A stretch of 18,937 nt of DNA, taken from NCBI GenBank assembly GCA_964424335.1, contig CAYRIY010000071.1, positions 1 through 18,937 on the forward strand. Direction: 5' to 3'. Below, piece by piece: positions 7,678 to 15,195 of the stretch. The stretch comes from CAYRIY01 sp964424335. Lineage in GTDB: Bacteria; Bacillota; Limnochordia; DTU080; RSA5. The notes below the pieces were generated by a model. That model was not told where the DNA came from. It was given only the letters and a program-made list of their open reading frames with translations, and made no database searches. The stretch's first letter is position 1, and each line of letters starts with the position of its first letter. The translations under genes and the position numbers were made by a program.

Positions 7678-8400
7678 GTGATGAAAGACCAGCTCAACCG
7701 CATGAGTCTCAGCGATCAGGTCAGCGATTTGCTGCGCAAGTATGTTGAAGAGCATCAATTAAAGCCGGGTGATCATCTGCCCACTGAGACAGAGTTGGCG
7801 GAGCTATTTGGCGTGAGTCGAACGGTGGTCCGCGAAGGGCTTAGCGCTCTTTCCGCCCTCGATCTCGTGGAATCGGGCAACGGACGGCGCGCCACGATTC
7901 GGCCGATGTCCGCAACCCCCTTGAAAAACTACTTCTCAGCTGCCGTCCACATAAACGGCCACATTGTTTCCGAACTGCTCGGGATTCGACAAGCCCTCGA
8001 GACCTACTCCGCCGGACTGGCTGCCGAGCACCATCGACCCGAACACATCGTTGCCCTTACAAATCACCTTCAGTCGATGGAAAAAGCCCTCAGGAAATTG
8101 GATGGCGAGGCCTTCGTCGATGCTGACATGGAGTTTCATCGCGTGATTGCTGTGTCGAGCGGCAACCGCACATTGCTATTCCTAATCGAGGCGTTGGGAA
8201 GCGCGACGCGCAAGAGCATGACGTACGGTCTTGGCGCTTGGCAATCGACCTCGAACGTCCTTCGGATCCATCAGCTTCACGAAGAGATTTGTCGTGCGAT
8301 CGCGTCTCGGGATGCCGAGTTGGCGTCGTCGGCAATGCAACGACACTTTTCGGAAGCCATCGGAACCCTGGTTTCCAACGAGTCAAGCGGGAGTCGTTGA
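7678..8400 (+). CDS. FadR-subfamily GntR transcriptional regulator (wHTH + FCD domain)
   Basis: The 240-residue product has a winged helix-turn-helix (about 10-77; LKPGDHLPTETELAELFGVS is the classic GntR stretch) and an all-helical FCD ligand domain (about 95-230). The FCD metal-site residues are present: D150 and H154 in DMEFH, H201 in HEEI and H223 in QRHF. Such regulators usually repress their own catabolic operon until a sugar acid or related carboxylate binds. GGAG (7666-7669) is 8 nt from a GTG at 7678 and 11 nt from an ATG at 7681; the two starts differ by one residue, and I chose the better spacing. Embedded between RraA and the oxidoreductase genes, it is probably the local regulator. 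Confidence 0.9.
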   Translation: MMKDQLNRMSLSDQVSDLLRKYVEEHQLKPGDHLPTETELAELFGVSRTVVREGLSALSALDLVESGNGRRATIRPMSATPLKNYFSAAVHINGHIVSELLGIRQALETYSAGLAAEHHRPEHIVALTNHLQSMEKALRKLDGEAFVDADMEFHRVIAVSSGNRTLLFLIEALGSATRKSMTYGLGAWQSTSNVLRIHQLHEEICRAIASRDAELASSAMQRHFSEAIGTLVSNESSGSR

Positions 8401-8472
8401 GTGCTTTTGCTGTTTTGGTGTCTTGGTATCCAGTAGGCCAGACAGATCGTAAACCAAGAGGAGCGAAAGATA

Positions 8473-9501
8473 ATGCTGGGAGTCGGCATCGTCGGAGCGG
8501 GCTGGGTTTCCGGAGAGCACATAAAAGCGTACTCGAACAACCCAAACACGCGGATCGTAGGCATTCTAAGCAGAACCCGGGAGGGCGCCGAGCGAAAGCG
8601 CGATGAGCTCGGCATTGAATGCCGGGTGTACGATTCTCTCGACCAAATGCTTGACGACGATAAAATACAGATTATCTCGATTTGTTCTCGTTCCGACCTC
8701 CATAGTAGCCAAGCTCGTTTGGGAGCCCGCGCAGGCAAGCACTTAGTCATAGAAAAACCCATTGCACTCACACTCGAAGATTTGTGGAGTCTAGAGGCCG
8801 ATGTTGCCGAGTATCGCGTGAAAACAGTTGTGAGCTTTGTTTTGCGGTGGAATCCATTCTTTCAAATGGTAAAGCGGTTGTTGAACGATGGCGCCTTGGG
8901 TTCTTTGTTTTACGCCTCCTGCGACTATTGGAACAATACCAACGAACATTGGCCTGGATTTAAGTGGGGACGAACAAGGCAGGGCGGCGGTAGTAGCATG
9001 CTTCTTTCCGGGTGTCATGCTGCTGACGCCGTCCGTTGGTTCGCAGGGGAAGTCGTCGAAGTAAGCGCGTTTGCCGCGGACCGAAACCCGGACTCTCCTT
9101 TCGAATTTAACCCAAACGTGGTCGCGTCCTTGCGGTATGCGAGTGGCGCGGTTGGAAAAGTCTCCTCTTTGCTTGAGTGTTACACCCCGTATCGCTTCAA
9201 CGTAGAGTTGTTTGGCGACCAGGGAACGCTGCGTAATAACCGCCTCTTTTCTCACAAATTGCTGGGTCAAACGGACTATGCTGAGATCCCCACTGTGCTC
9301 CCCGACAGCAGTGACGTGTCGCATCACCCGTTCCAGGCTGAGATCGATCATTTTGTTAGCTGCATTTTAGAAGACCGCGAGTCGCACGCGAATGTGGCAG
9401 ATGCTGCAAAGTCCCACGAACTATGCTTTGCCATTGATCGATCTTGCAAGACCGGCGAAACCATCTCCTTGCCGCTTGCAGATCGACCAAAGTCGGCTTG
9501 A
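8473..9501 (+). CDS. Gfo/Idh/MocA family oxidoreductase (first of two)
   Basis: The 342-residue product has an N-terminal Rossmann domain with a glycine-rich loop (GIVGAGWVSGEH, residues 5-16) and the family signature EKP (VIEKPIAL, about 95-102). The C-terminal alpha/beta domain contains GCHAADAVRWF, in which the His is the usual catalytic position. These enzymes oxidise or reduce sugars, inositols or glycosides with NAD(P). AGGAG (8459-8463) is 9 nt before the ATG. It lies 72 bp after the GntR gene, and the second oxidoreductase follows 23 bp after its stop. It is soluble, with no signal peptide. The substrate is unknown. Confidence 0.93.
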   Translation: MLGVGIVGAGWVSGEHIKAYSNNPNTRIVGILSRTREGAERKRDELGIECRVYDSLDQMLDDDKIQIISICSRSDLHSSQARLGARAGKHLVIEKPIALTLEDLWSLEADVAEYRVKTVVSFVLRWNPFFQMVKRLLNDGALGSLFYASCDYWNNTNEHWPGFKWGRTRQGGGSSMLLSGCHAADAVRWFAGEVVEVSAFAADRNPDSPFEFNPNVVASLRYASGAVGKVSSLLECYTPYRFNVELFGDQGTLRNNRLFSHKLLGQTDYAEIPTVLPDSSDVSHHPFQAEIDHFVSCILEDRESHANVADAAKSHELCFAIDRSCKTGETISLPLADRPKSA

Positions 9502-9510
9502 TGATGGGCG

Positions 9511-9517
9511 AAAGGGG
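9511..9517 (+). promoter_or_regulatory. Ribosome binding site fixing the second oxidoreductase start
   Basis: AAAGGGG ends 7 nt before the ATG at 9525, which directly precedes the Rossmann strand. An in-frame ATG at 9501 overlaps the preceding TGA and could allow coupled initiation, but it would add eight residues of no evident use. Confidence 0.5.
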
Positions 9518-9524
9518 TATACAC

Positions 9525-10562
9525 ATGCCGCTTAACGTCGTAATCGTCGGTTGCGGCCGAGTAGCGCGAGGTCATGTCCCTGGTTGGAGGGCGGCCGGCG
9601 TCGAAGTTGCTCTTTGCGTTGACACTGACAAGGATCGAGGCGCGGAATTTGCTTCCAGGTTGGACGTCCCCGAATGGTCGACGGATACGAATGCCGCATT
9701 GAATCGGGAAGACATTGACATTGTTGATATTTGCCTGCCGCATCACCTCCATGCTCCCATCGCCATCCAGGCACTCAATGCCGGAAAACACGTGCTTGTC
9801 GAGAAGCCAATGAGCACCACGGTTTTAGAAGCGCAAGAAATGAACGATGCGGCCGATCGTAACCAGAGACTCTTGATGGTCCGACACAACCACCGATTTT
9901 TTCCGGTTCGCAGCCGTATGAAGCGTCTCATCGATGAAGGCGCCATCGGCAGCCCTTATCTCCTTCGTTCCGCCTGTTTTCAGGGGCCTGAGTACTTTTA
10001 CGATCGCCCCTGGTACGGGAAGAAATCGGAGGGGCGAGGAGGTGTGCTGTTGGGCAACGGGATTCATCACCTTGATCTCTTTCGATGGTACGGAGGCGAG
10101 GTGAAACAGGTCAGCGCGCTAACGCAAAACTCCCATCTAAAGCGGGTTGGGATGGACGCAGAGGATACGTCCGTCTTTATTTGCGAGTTTGAGAGCGGCG
10201 CTCTCGGCGAGCTGGTCTTTACCAATGCGGATACTACAAATAAGTACGAGTTGGAATTAATCGAGGTGCACGGCTCAGACGGGTGGCTCTCGTCATCGGC
10301 CAAGTACGGGCACTTGGGCGTGTCTAGACAGGCCTTCGGGGACGGCGAGGTTCATGAAATCGCCGGGACACCAGATCAAGAAAGCGAATTTGCACATTTT
10401 CGAGACTGTGTTTCGACGGGCAAGACGCCGCTCACAAATGGCGTTGAGGCTGCGAAGTCCGTTGAATTGGCCGTCGCCGCATACCGATCCGCAGAAACCG
10501 GCAAAGTCGTGACGTTACCGATCGATCCTGATGAAGTGTATGGGAGGGGAAGTCGGCTTTGA
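9525..10562 (+). CDS. Gfo/Idh/MocA family oxidoreductase (second of two)
   Basis: The 345-residue product has a Rossmann N-terminus (VVIVGCGRVARGH, residues 5-17), EKP signature (HVLVEKPMS), RHNHRFFP, and GNGIHHLDLFRWYGGE carrying the catalytic-region histidines. It is clearly a paralogue of the preceding gene but divergent from it, so the two probably act on different steps or carry out an oxidation/re-reduction pair. Its last codons overlap the next gene's start by 4 bp (TTGA at 10559-10562), which indicates translational coupling. It is cytosolic. Confidence 0.93.
   Translation: MPLNVVIVGCGRVARGHVPGWRAAGVEVALCVDTDKDRGAEFASRLDVPEWSTDTNAALNREDIDIVDICLPHHLHAPIAIQALNAGKHVLVEKPMSTTVLEAQEMNDAADRNQRLLMVRHNHRFFPVRSRMKRLIDEGAIGSPYLLRSACFQGPEYFYDRPWYGKKSEGRGGVLLGNGIHHLDLFRWYGGEVKQVSALTQNSHLKRVGMDAEDTSVFICEFESGALGELVFTNADTTNKYELELIEVHGSDGWLSSSAKYGHLGVSRQAFGDGEVHEIAGTPDQESEFAHFRDCVSTGKTPLTNGVEAAKSVELAVAAYRSAETGKVVTLPIDPDEVYGRGSRL
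10542..10549 (+). promoter_or_regulatory. Ribosome binding site supporting a TTG start
   Basis: GGGAGGGG, inside the 3' end of the second oxidoreductase gene, lies 9 nt before TTG at 10559. No ATG or GTG is suitably placed, so this site supports the unusual TTG start of the next gene. Confidence 0.65.
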
Positions 10563-11401
10563 GCCCGTTTACGTTGCTGGACGATGCAACGCGGCACGTC
10601 ACCGTCTTGTACGAGCAGCGCCCACTGGCGGTGTATCGCTACGCACGCGATCAATTTAAGCCGTACTTTCACCCGATCTACACGCTTAGCGGTCACGTGC
10701 TGACAGGAGATCGTCCGCACGATCACGATTTCCACCACGGCCTCTTTTTTGGCTGGACCAAAGTAAACGGATACGATTTTTGGGGTGAGTCGTTTGCGGA
10801 TCCCGGAAAGCGAGGGGTGATTAAACATATCCGCTTCATCGATCTTTTGCCGAAGGCGGACTCGGCGCTCATAGTCGAGGAGAATGAGTGGCGCGTTCCG
10901 GGGAATGGCGTTCTTCTTACAGAGATCAGACGGTTTGGCTTTTGCGTAATTGATGACGATAACTGGATGATCGATATTGAGCAGCAATTAAACGTCCCAC
11001 AGGAAGGTCTGTACTTCGACACGCCACCGGCGTATCAAGGGCTGTGTTTTCGAGCAGCACGTTCGATGGCGGCAGGGGAGATATCCAATGCCAATGGCAA
11101 CAGAGGCGTCGAAGAGACGGATGGCACACCGGCACAATGGTGTGACTACACCGGAGCGTTGGATGACGGCGGAGGCGCCGCCGGTGTGACGATTATCGAT
11201 CATCCTGGAAACTGCAGACATCCCACATTCTTCTTTACCAAGAGCAAGCCTTTCGGGTTCATTGCAGCCGCGCCCGCCTATCATGAGCCGCTTTCGGTGA
11301 TGCCGGGGGAGACCTCCGTGTGGCGGTATCGAGTCGTTGTACATTTGGGCGAGCCTAAGCGCCAATTGCTCCAGCAGTTGTACGAGACACAGGTAAACTA
11401 A
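10559..11401 (+). CDS. DUF6807 / 'PmoA family' protein
   Basis: The 280-residue protein has no signal peptide. The family hallmark is a histidine-rich stretch, DRPHDHDFHHGLFFGWTKVN (51-70), with H54, H56, H59 and H60 that could bind a metal or form an active site. The rest is beta-rich (DNWMIDIEQQLNV, SVWRYRVVVHLGEP). Database names of the type 'methane oxygenase PmoA' are historical; the family is mostly found beside Gfo/Idh/MocA oxidoreductases and glycosidases in sugar loci and has no settled function that I know of. It starts with TTG, overlapping the preceding stop by 4 bp. The family assignment is good; no reaction can be given. Confidence 0.8.
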   Translation: MSPFTLLDDATRHVTVLYEQRPLAVYRYARDQFKPYFHPIYTLSGHVLTGDRPHDHDFHHGLFFGWTKVNGYDFWGESFADPGKRGVIKHIRFIDLLPKADSALIVEENEWRVPGNGVLLTEIRRFGFCVIDDDNWMIDIEQQLNVPQEGLYFDTPPAYQGLCFRAARSMAAGEISNANGNRGVEETDGTPAQWCDYTGALDDGGGAAGVTIIDHPGNCRHPTFFFTKSKPFGFIAAAPAYHEPLSVMPGETSVWRYRVVVHLGEPKRQLLQQLYETQVN

Positions 11402-11520
11402 CTGTGTGCGAGTGAATCGGCCGCTGCCAAAATGGGAGGTGAACCAAAAGTTATCGGAATACACGGATGATTACAAACGATGTCGTCGAGAGATCTAGGG
11501 CTCATTGAAGGGAGATCAAT

Positions 11521-12816
11521 ATGTACAGACACCATGCCATCGATCGAAAGAGTGTAGTGATCATTACGGTATTTGCGATGTTGGCGTTAGTCGTCTCGGG
11601 GGTCTCCGCACAGAAGACCACGTTGACCTTTTGGCATCTTGGTCCGGCAGATTTTTGGGAGCCGCTCATCCGACAGTTCGAAGAAGAGAACCCCGATCTC
11701 CAAGTAGAGCTAGCGGACAAACCCGCCGGGGGAACGGGCCAGCAAGACTCTCTGGCGGTCGCGATCGCGGGCGGAGCGCCACCCGATGTGAGCTATATGA
11801 ACCGATTTATCGTCGCGGAGTGGGCCTTTAACAATCAGCTGCTTGCCTTGGACCCGTTCATTGCGCGGGATGACACCATGAATTTGGAAGAGTGGATACC
11901 GGCCGCGATCAACGACGTTACGTGGAATCAGCAGATCTATGCTCTGCCCTTCACCATGGGAACGTACGGCATGATCTACAATAAAGAGCTCTTTGGCCAG
12001 GCGGGACTTGATCCCCAAACCCCGCCTCGATACATCGACGAAGTCGACGCTGCCTCACAGAGGATAACCCGAGTTGGCGCGGGGGATGCCATCGAGCAGA
12101 TGGGTATCATTCCTTGGGTAAATCAAGGATGGATGAATAGTTGGGGTTGGGCTTTTGGAGGAACGTTCTACAATGCCGAGACGCAAGAGATCACGTCTGA
12201 CGATCCGCGAAACATCGAGGCTTTGGAGTGGTTAGAAGGGTATGCGCAGCGGTTTGGGTTTGAAAGGGTGAACGCGTGGTTTGGCAGCAATTATAGCTGG
12301 GATCGATTCCTCGCAAACCAAGTCGGAATGAAGGTAATTGCTACCACCAACTTGGACCGTATGTTTCCCGACCACGGAATTGACTACGGGATCTTTCCAT
12401 TCCCATCCCCACGAGGAGTGGAACAAAGCACTTGGCAGGCAGGTTTCTCGTACGTCATCCCGCACAATGTGGCCAATCCCGAAGCGGCGTGGCGCCTGCT
12501 CAGATTTGTGACAAGTGCTGAAGTTCAAGCGCTAGACGCACTGCGCGGCGGCAACTTTCCTTCAGTAATCGAGGGGATGCGACGGCCGGAGTTTATGGAG
12601 GATCCTCAGGTGAGGCCGTGGATCGAGATGGCCATGAACCTGCGAGTCCACAGTCTCCCGCCGCACCCGGCAACTGGGTATCAGTGGGAACAAGTAAACT
12701 GGGCGCGCAATGAGGCGCTGCTGGGCAACATGCCGGCGAGACAGGCGCTCGAGGAAGCCACGCGCCGCGTCAGGAGTAGGCTCGACGAGATACTTGAACG
12801 TGGCTCTGTTTGGTAG
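11521..12816 (+). CDS. ABC-type carbohydrate extracellular solute-binding protein (family 1)
   Basis: The 431-residue product has a signal peptide (1 to about 30, ending VSGVSAQ) without a lipobox cysteine. The mature protein opens with TLTFWHLGPADFWEPLIRQF, a standard family-1 start. AGGAPPDVSYMN, YALPFTMGTYGMIYNKELF and NVANPEAAWRLLRFV give the hinge and closing-domain patterns. AAGGGAG is 6 nt before the ATG. It is the last gene of the RraA/GntR/oxidoreductase series, 119 bp after DUF6807. That gap could hold its own promoter, but I see no convincing one. No permease gene follows; a strong hairpin does. It differs clearly from the minus-strand binding protein at 5419-6723, so it probably binds a different sugar. 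Confidence 0.92.
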   Translation: MYRHHAIDRKSVVIITVFAMLALVVSGVSAQKTTLTFWHLGPADFWEPLIRQFEEENPDLQVELADKPAGGTGQQDSLAVAIAGGAPPDVSYMNRFIVAEWAFNNQLLALDPFIARDDTMNLEEWIPAAINDVTWNQQIYALPFTMGTYGMIYNKELFGQAGLDPQTPPRYIDEVDAASQRITRVGAGDAIEQMGIIPWVNQGWMNSWGWAFGGTFYNAETQEITSDDPRNIEALEWLEGYAQRFGFERVNAWFGSNYSWDRFLANQVGMKVIATTNLDRMFPDHGIDYGIFPFPSPRGVEQSTWQAGFSYVIPHNVANPEAAWRLLRFVTSAEVQALDALRGGNFPSVIEGMRRPEFMEDPQVRPWIEMAMNLRVHSLPPHPATGYQWEQVNWARNEALLGNMPARQALEEATRRVRSRLDEILERGSVW

Positions 12817-12849
12817 ATCTATATCGGTGACAAAAGGGGCGAAAACGAA

Positions 12850-12882
12850 GGCAGGACCGAAAGCGAAGAATTCGGTCCTGCC
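12850..12882 (+). terminator. Strong hairpin after the catabolic operon
   Basis: GGCAGGACCGAA (12850-12861) pairs perfectly with TTCGGTCCTGCC (12871-12882), a 12-bp stem with a 9-nt loop. It begins 33 bp after the binding-protein stop, the expected place for a terminator of the six-gene operon. There is no T-run after it, so termination may depend on another factor or the hairpin may mainly stabilise the mRNA 3' end. Confidence 0.6.
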
Positions 12883-12884
12883 AG

Positions 12885-13006
12885 CTCGTCACATTCGTCG
12901 TTGTTGTCGGGTGGCCCTGATAAGCATCAGGGATGCCGGCCGCCACCAAAACCAGGCGTTCAATCTCATCTGACATGTCAATCGTGGGAATCCCATTTGA
13001 GCGCAT
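12885..13006 (-). pseudogene. Relic of a sialidase-like (BNR) protein N-terminus
   Basis: On the minus strand the text PTIDMSDEIERLVLVAAG followed by IPDAYQGHPTT (about 12902-12988) resembles the N-terminus of secreted exo-sialidase-like BNR proteins, in which a YQGHPTT segment precedes the first blade. The resemblance stops within a few codons, at the hairpin 12850-12882, and nothing downstream continues the domain. I read it as a truncated remnant. It is a different subfamily from the intact sialidase at 15189-16298. This rests on remembered family patterns only. Confidence 0.45.
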
Positions 13007-13088
13007 CCGGCAATACCTCTTAAGTATAGGTCGAACAGCAAAGGCAAGCCGTCCAGCAGTCGGCCAAGATGGTGACGACCGCGTCGGG

Positions 13089-13160
13089 TTATTGATTCAT
13101 CATGGCTACCAATCGGTCATGAAGCTCCTGCATAGTTGCAGGTCTGGCTAGGCGCACTCA
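13089..13160 (-). pseudogene. Possible C-terminal gene fragment, unidentified
   Basis: On the minus strand a short frame reads RLARPATMQELHDRLVAMMN and ends in TAA (13089-13091), with an in-frame TGA just upstream. The helical, charged tail resembles the C-termini of sulfatases (dP-x-l-x-x-L-x-x-rL-v-x-w-m pattern), but it is too short to assign. It sits just upstream of the sialidase-like relic on the same strand, so the two may be leftovers of one operon. Confidence 0.25.
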
Positions 13161-13185
13161 GTTGGCTAAGCTCACGCCCCCTTAA

Positions 13186-13347
13186 AGGAAACGCTTGGCA
13201 TTGGGTCTAAATCTTCGACATAAATGTCATCTGACCGAGACCGGATGGGGGACGGCCGGAGTCAAGGATGGGAAGCTCTTTGTGAACGTCATCGAAGGTG
13301 AGGTCGAAGTGGCGAAGTCGTGTTTCGTCCTTCGTCCTCGGGTCTAA
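13186..13347 (+). pseudogene. C-terminal gene fragment, family not recognised
   Basis: An open frame without a proper start reads TETGWGTAGVKDGKLFVNVI and then ends CFVLRPRV, with a TAA at 13345-13347. Third codon positions are strongly G/C-biased, as in the real genes here, and the beta-rich text looks like protein, so I take it as the tail of a lost gene. I do not recognise the family. It ends about 50 bp before the sulfatase start. The remaining bases of 12817-13396 show nothing else I can support. Confidence 0.35.
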
Positions 13348-13384
13348 TGTGGGTGTGACAAACCGGTCGTGAACACGGCCGATC

Positions 13385-13390
13385 GAGGTG
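13385..13390 (+). promoter_or_regulatory. Ribosome binding site fixing the sulfatase start
   Basis: GAGGTG ends 6 nt before the ATG at 13397. An in-frame GTG at 13388 lies inside this site and is therefore not the likely start. Confidence 0.65.
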
Positions 13391-13396
13391 ACGACC

Positions 13397-15067
13397 ATGA
13401 ACGCGCGAAAGCTGGCCACGACATTTTTGGCCGTGGCCGCAATTTTGGCGCTCAGCGGCTGGTTTGTCTACGACCGCTACTGGATGTACATTCCGAGCTG
13501 GATCGCGGACATTCGCGATCCCATTCGGCCAAACCAGCCGATCATTTGGCAGCGGGGGCCAGACGAGCCCGAGTCGCCGCCTTCCGAGCGCCCGCCCAAC
13601 ATCGTGCTCATCGTCGCTGACGACCTGGGCTGGAACAACGTCACGTTTTACGGCGGCGGCGTTGCAAACGGCACCGTGCCGACGCCCAACATCGACAGCA
13701 TCGCGCAAGACGGGGTACACCTGACCAACCTCCACTCCGGCAGCGCCACCTGCGCCCCTTCGAGGGCAGCGATCATGACCGGCCGCTACCCGACCCGCTC
13801 GGGGTATGAGTTCACCCCAATGCCCCCGAGCATGGCGCAGATCACGGCGCGCATCGGCACGAGCATTCCAGGCGAAGTGAGGCGTCCTTTCCTCACCCAT
13901 TTCGAGCGTGAAGCAGAGAGCGTCGGCGACGGTGGCATGGGTCTTCCGACCAGTGAGATCACGATCGCCGAACTGCTGCAAGGCGAGGGTTACCACACCA
14001 TCCACATCGGCAAGTGGCACCTTGGTCACGCAAGCGGCTTTACGCCGAACGATCAAGGGTTTGACGAGAGCATCAACCTGTCGGGACTGCTGTATGCCGA
14101 CGTCGATGACCCCAACGTGGTTTCCGCGCGCCAGGATTTTGACCCGCTCGATAAGTTTTTCTGGGCATCGGGGCGATTTACGGTCAACTTTAACAACGGC
14201 CCTCGGTTCAAACCTGACATCTTCCTGACGGAGTACTTTACGCGCGAAGCCATCGCGGCCATTGAGGCAAATCGCAATCGACCATTCTTTCTCTACCTCG
14301 CCCATTGGGCGCCACACACGCCCTTGCAGGCACTAAAGTCAGATTACGACGCGCTCGATCATATCGAGGACCACACCTTGCGTGTCTACGCTGCATCCAT
14401 TCGTGCGCTCGACCGCGGCGTGGGCCAAGTGCTGGACGCACTGCGCGAGCATGGGCTCGAGGAGAATACGATCGTGATCTTTACCTCTGACAACGGCGGC
14501 GCGCACTACGTCGGCCTTTCCGATATCAATCGGCCCTACCGAGGTTGGAAGGCGACCTTCTTCGGCGGCGGCTTGCGGGTGCCTTTCTTTGTAAAATGGC
14601 CCGCGGTGATCTCACCCGGCGGTGAGATGAACGGGCTTGCGCATCACTTCGATATTTTCCCGACCTTGGCGGCCGCTGCCGGCGCGCCTGTCCCCGATGA
14701 CCGGGTGATCGATGGTCGCAGCCTGTTGCCGTACTTGACCGGTGAGGCAAGCGGCAATGTCCACGACACGCTCTTTTGGCGCAGCGGGCATTACCAAGCG
14801 GTGATCTCAAACGGCTGGAAGTTGCAGACCGTTGAGGAGCCTGGCCGCACCTGGCTCTTTGATCTCGAGGCGGATCCGCTCGAGCAAAACGACCTCTCGG
14901 CCAGCCATCCGGAGAAAGTGGAGGAACTCTTGGCGCTGCTTGCGGCGCACAACGCCGACCAAGCCGCTCCTCTTTGGCCGTCGCTCATCGAGATGCCCGT
15001 GCCGATCGACAAATCCATGCGGGAGCGGGAGAGCGAGGACGACGAGTACATTTACTGGCCGAATTAG
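13397..15067 (+). CDS. Arylsulfatase-type sulfatase (family S1)
   Basis: The 556-residue product has one N-terminal hydrophobic segment (about 7-24) for export or membrane anchoring. The catalytic core has metal-site D75-D76 (LIVADDLGWNN), the sulfatase signature CAPSRAAIMTGR with C119 as the residue converted to formylglycine, IGKWHLGH as the second signature, and FTSDNGG. Length and order are normal for S1 sulfatases removing sulfate esters from glycans or small molecules. It acts outside the cytoplasm. No formylglycine-generating enzyme or anaerobic sulfatase maturase is in the window, so activation must come from elsewhere. Its stop overlaps the end of a minus-strand relic. The substrate is unknown; the neighbouring sialidase and oxidoreductase suggest a decorated glycan. 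Confidence 0.93.
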   Translation: MNARKLATTFLAVAAILALSGWFVYDRYWMYIPSWIADIRDPIRPNQPIIWQRGPDEPESPPSERPPNIVLIVADDLGWNNVTFYGGGVANGTVPTPNIDSIAQDGVHLTNLHSGSATCAPSRAAIMTGRYPTRSGYEFTPMPPSMAQITARIGTSIPGEVRRPFLTHFEREAESVGDGGMGLPTSEITIAELLQGEGYHTIHIGKWHLGHASGFTPNDQGFDESINLSGLLYADVDDPNVVSARQDFDPLDKFFWASGRFTVNFNNGPRFKPDIFLTEYFTREAIAAIEANRNRPFFLYLAHWAPHTPLQALKSDYDALDHIEDHTLRVYAASIRALDRGVGQVLDALREHGLEENTIVIFTSDNGGAHYVGLSDINRPYRGWKATFFGGGLRVPFFVKWPAVISPGGEMNGLAHHFDIFPTLAAAAGAPVPDDRVIDGRSLLPYLTGEASGNVHDTLFWRSGHYQAVISNGWKLQTVEEPGRTWLFDLEADPLEQNDLSASHPEKVEELLALLAAHNADQAAPLWPSLIEMPVPIDKSMRERESEDDEYIYWPN

Positions 15068-15195
15068 CGTTCGACCGGACCGCCCCTGCCTGACCAACCG
15101 TCGAGCATCGGGATCCGGCTCACATCGACTTGGTAGCCGGTCGCCAAAACGACATGATCGACGGCGAAGACCTTCCCGCTGCTCAAGATCAGCTC
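15064..15195 (-). pseudogene. Relic of a flavin-dependent monooxygenase/oxidoreductase C-terminus
   Basis: On the minus strand the frame LEPELILSSGKVFAVD followed by HVVLATGYQVDVSRIPMLDG ends in TAA (15064-15066). VDHVVLATGY-x-vD is a hallmark of NAD(P)H/FAD monooxygenases of the ornithine/lysine-hydroxylase or BVMO-like type. Only about 44 codons remain. They begin where the sialidase gene ends and are read in another frame, so the fragment is fused out of frame to the sialidase 3' end. It does not belong to the FAD oxidoreductase at 16313-17692, which is complete. Confidence 0.65.

Noticed and set aside
8421..8459. 7-bp inverted repeat TCTTGGT / ACCAAGA upstream of the first oxidoreductase, touching its ribosome binding site
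   Set aside because: Short arms with a 25-nt spacer are expected by chance in this length of sequence. Not strong enough for an operator or riboswitch call.
11432..11498. Small open frames after a GGGAGG sequence between DUF6807 and the binding protein, for example GTG at 11439 to TAG at 11498 (19 residues)
   Set aside because: No start codon lies at a proper distance from the GGGAGG, and the peptides show nothing recognisable. A leader peptide cannot be excluded but is not supported.
13289..14317. Minus-strand open frame of 342 codons opposite the sulfatase gene
   Set aside because: The sulfatase on the plus strand has all catalytic motifs. The opposite reading has none and is rich in Arg/Val as expected for a shadow.
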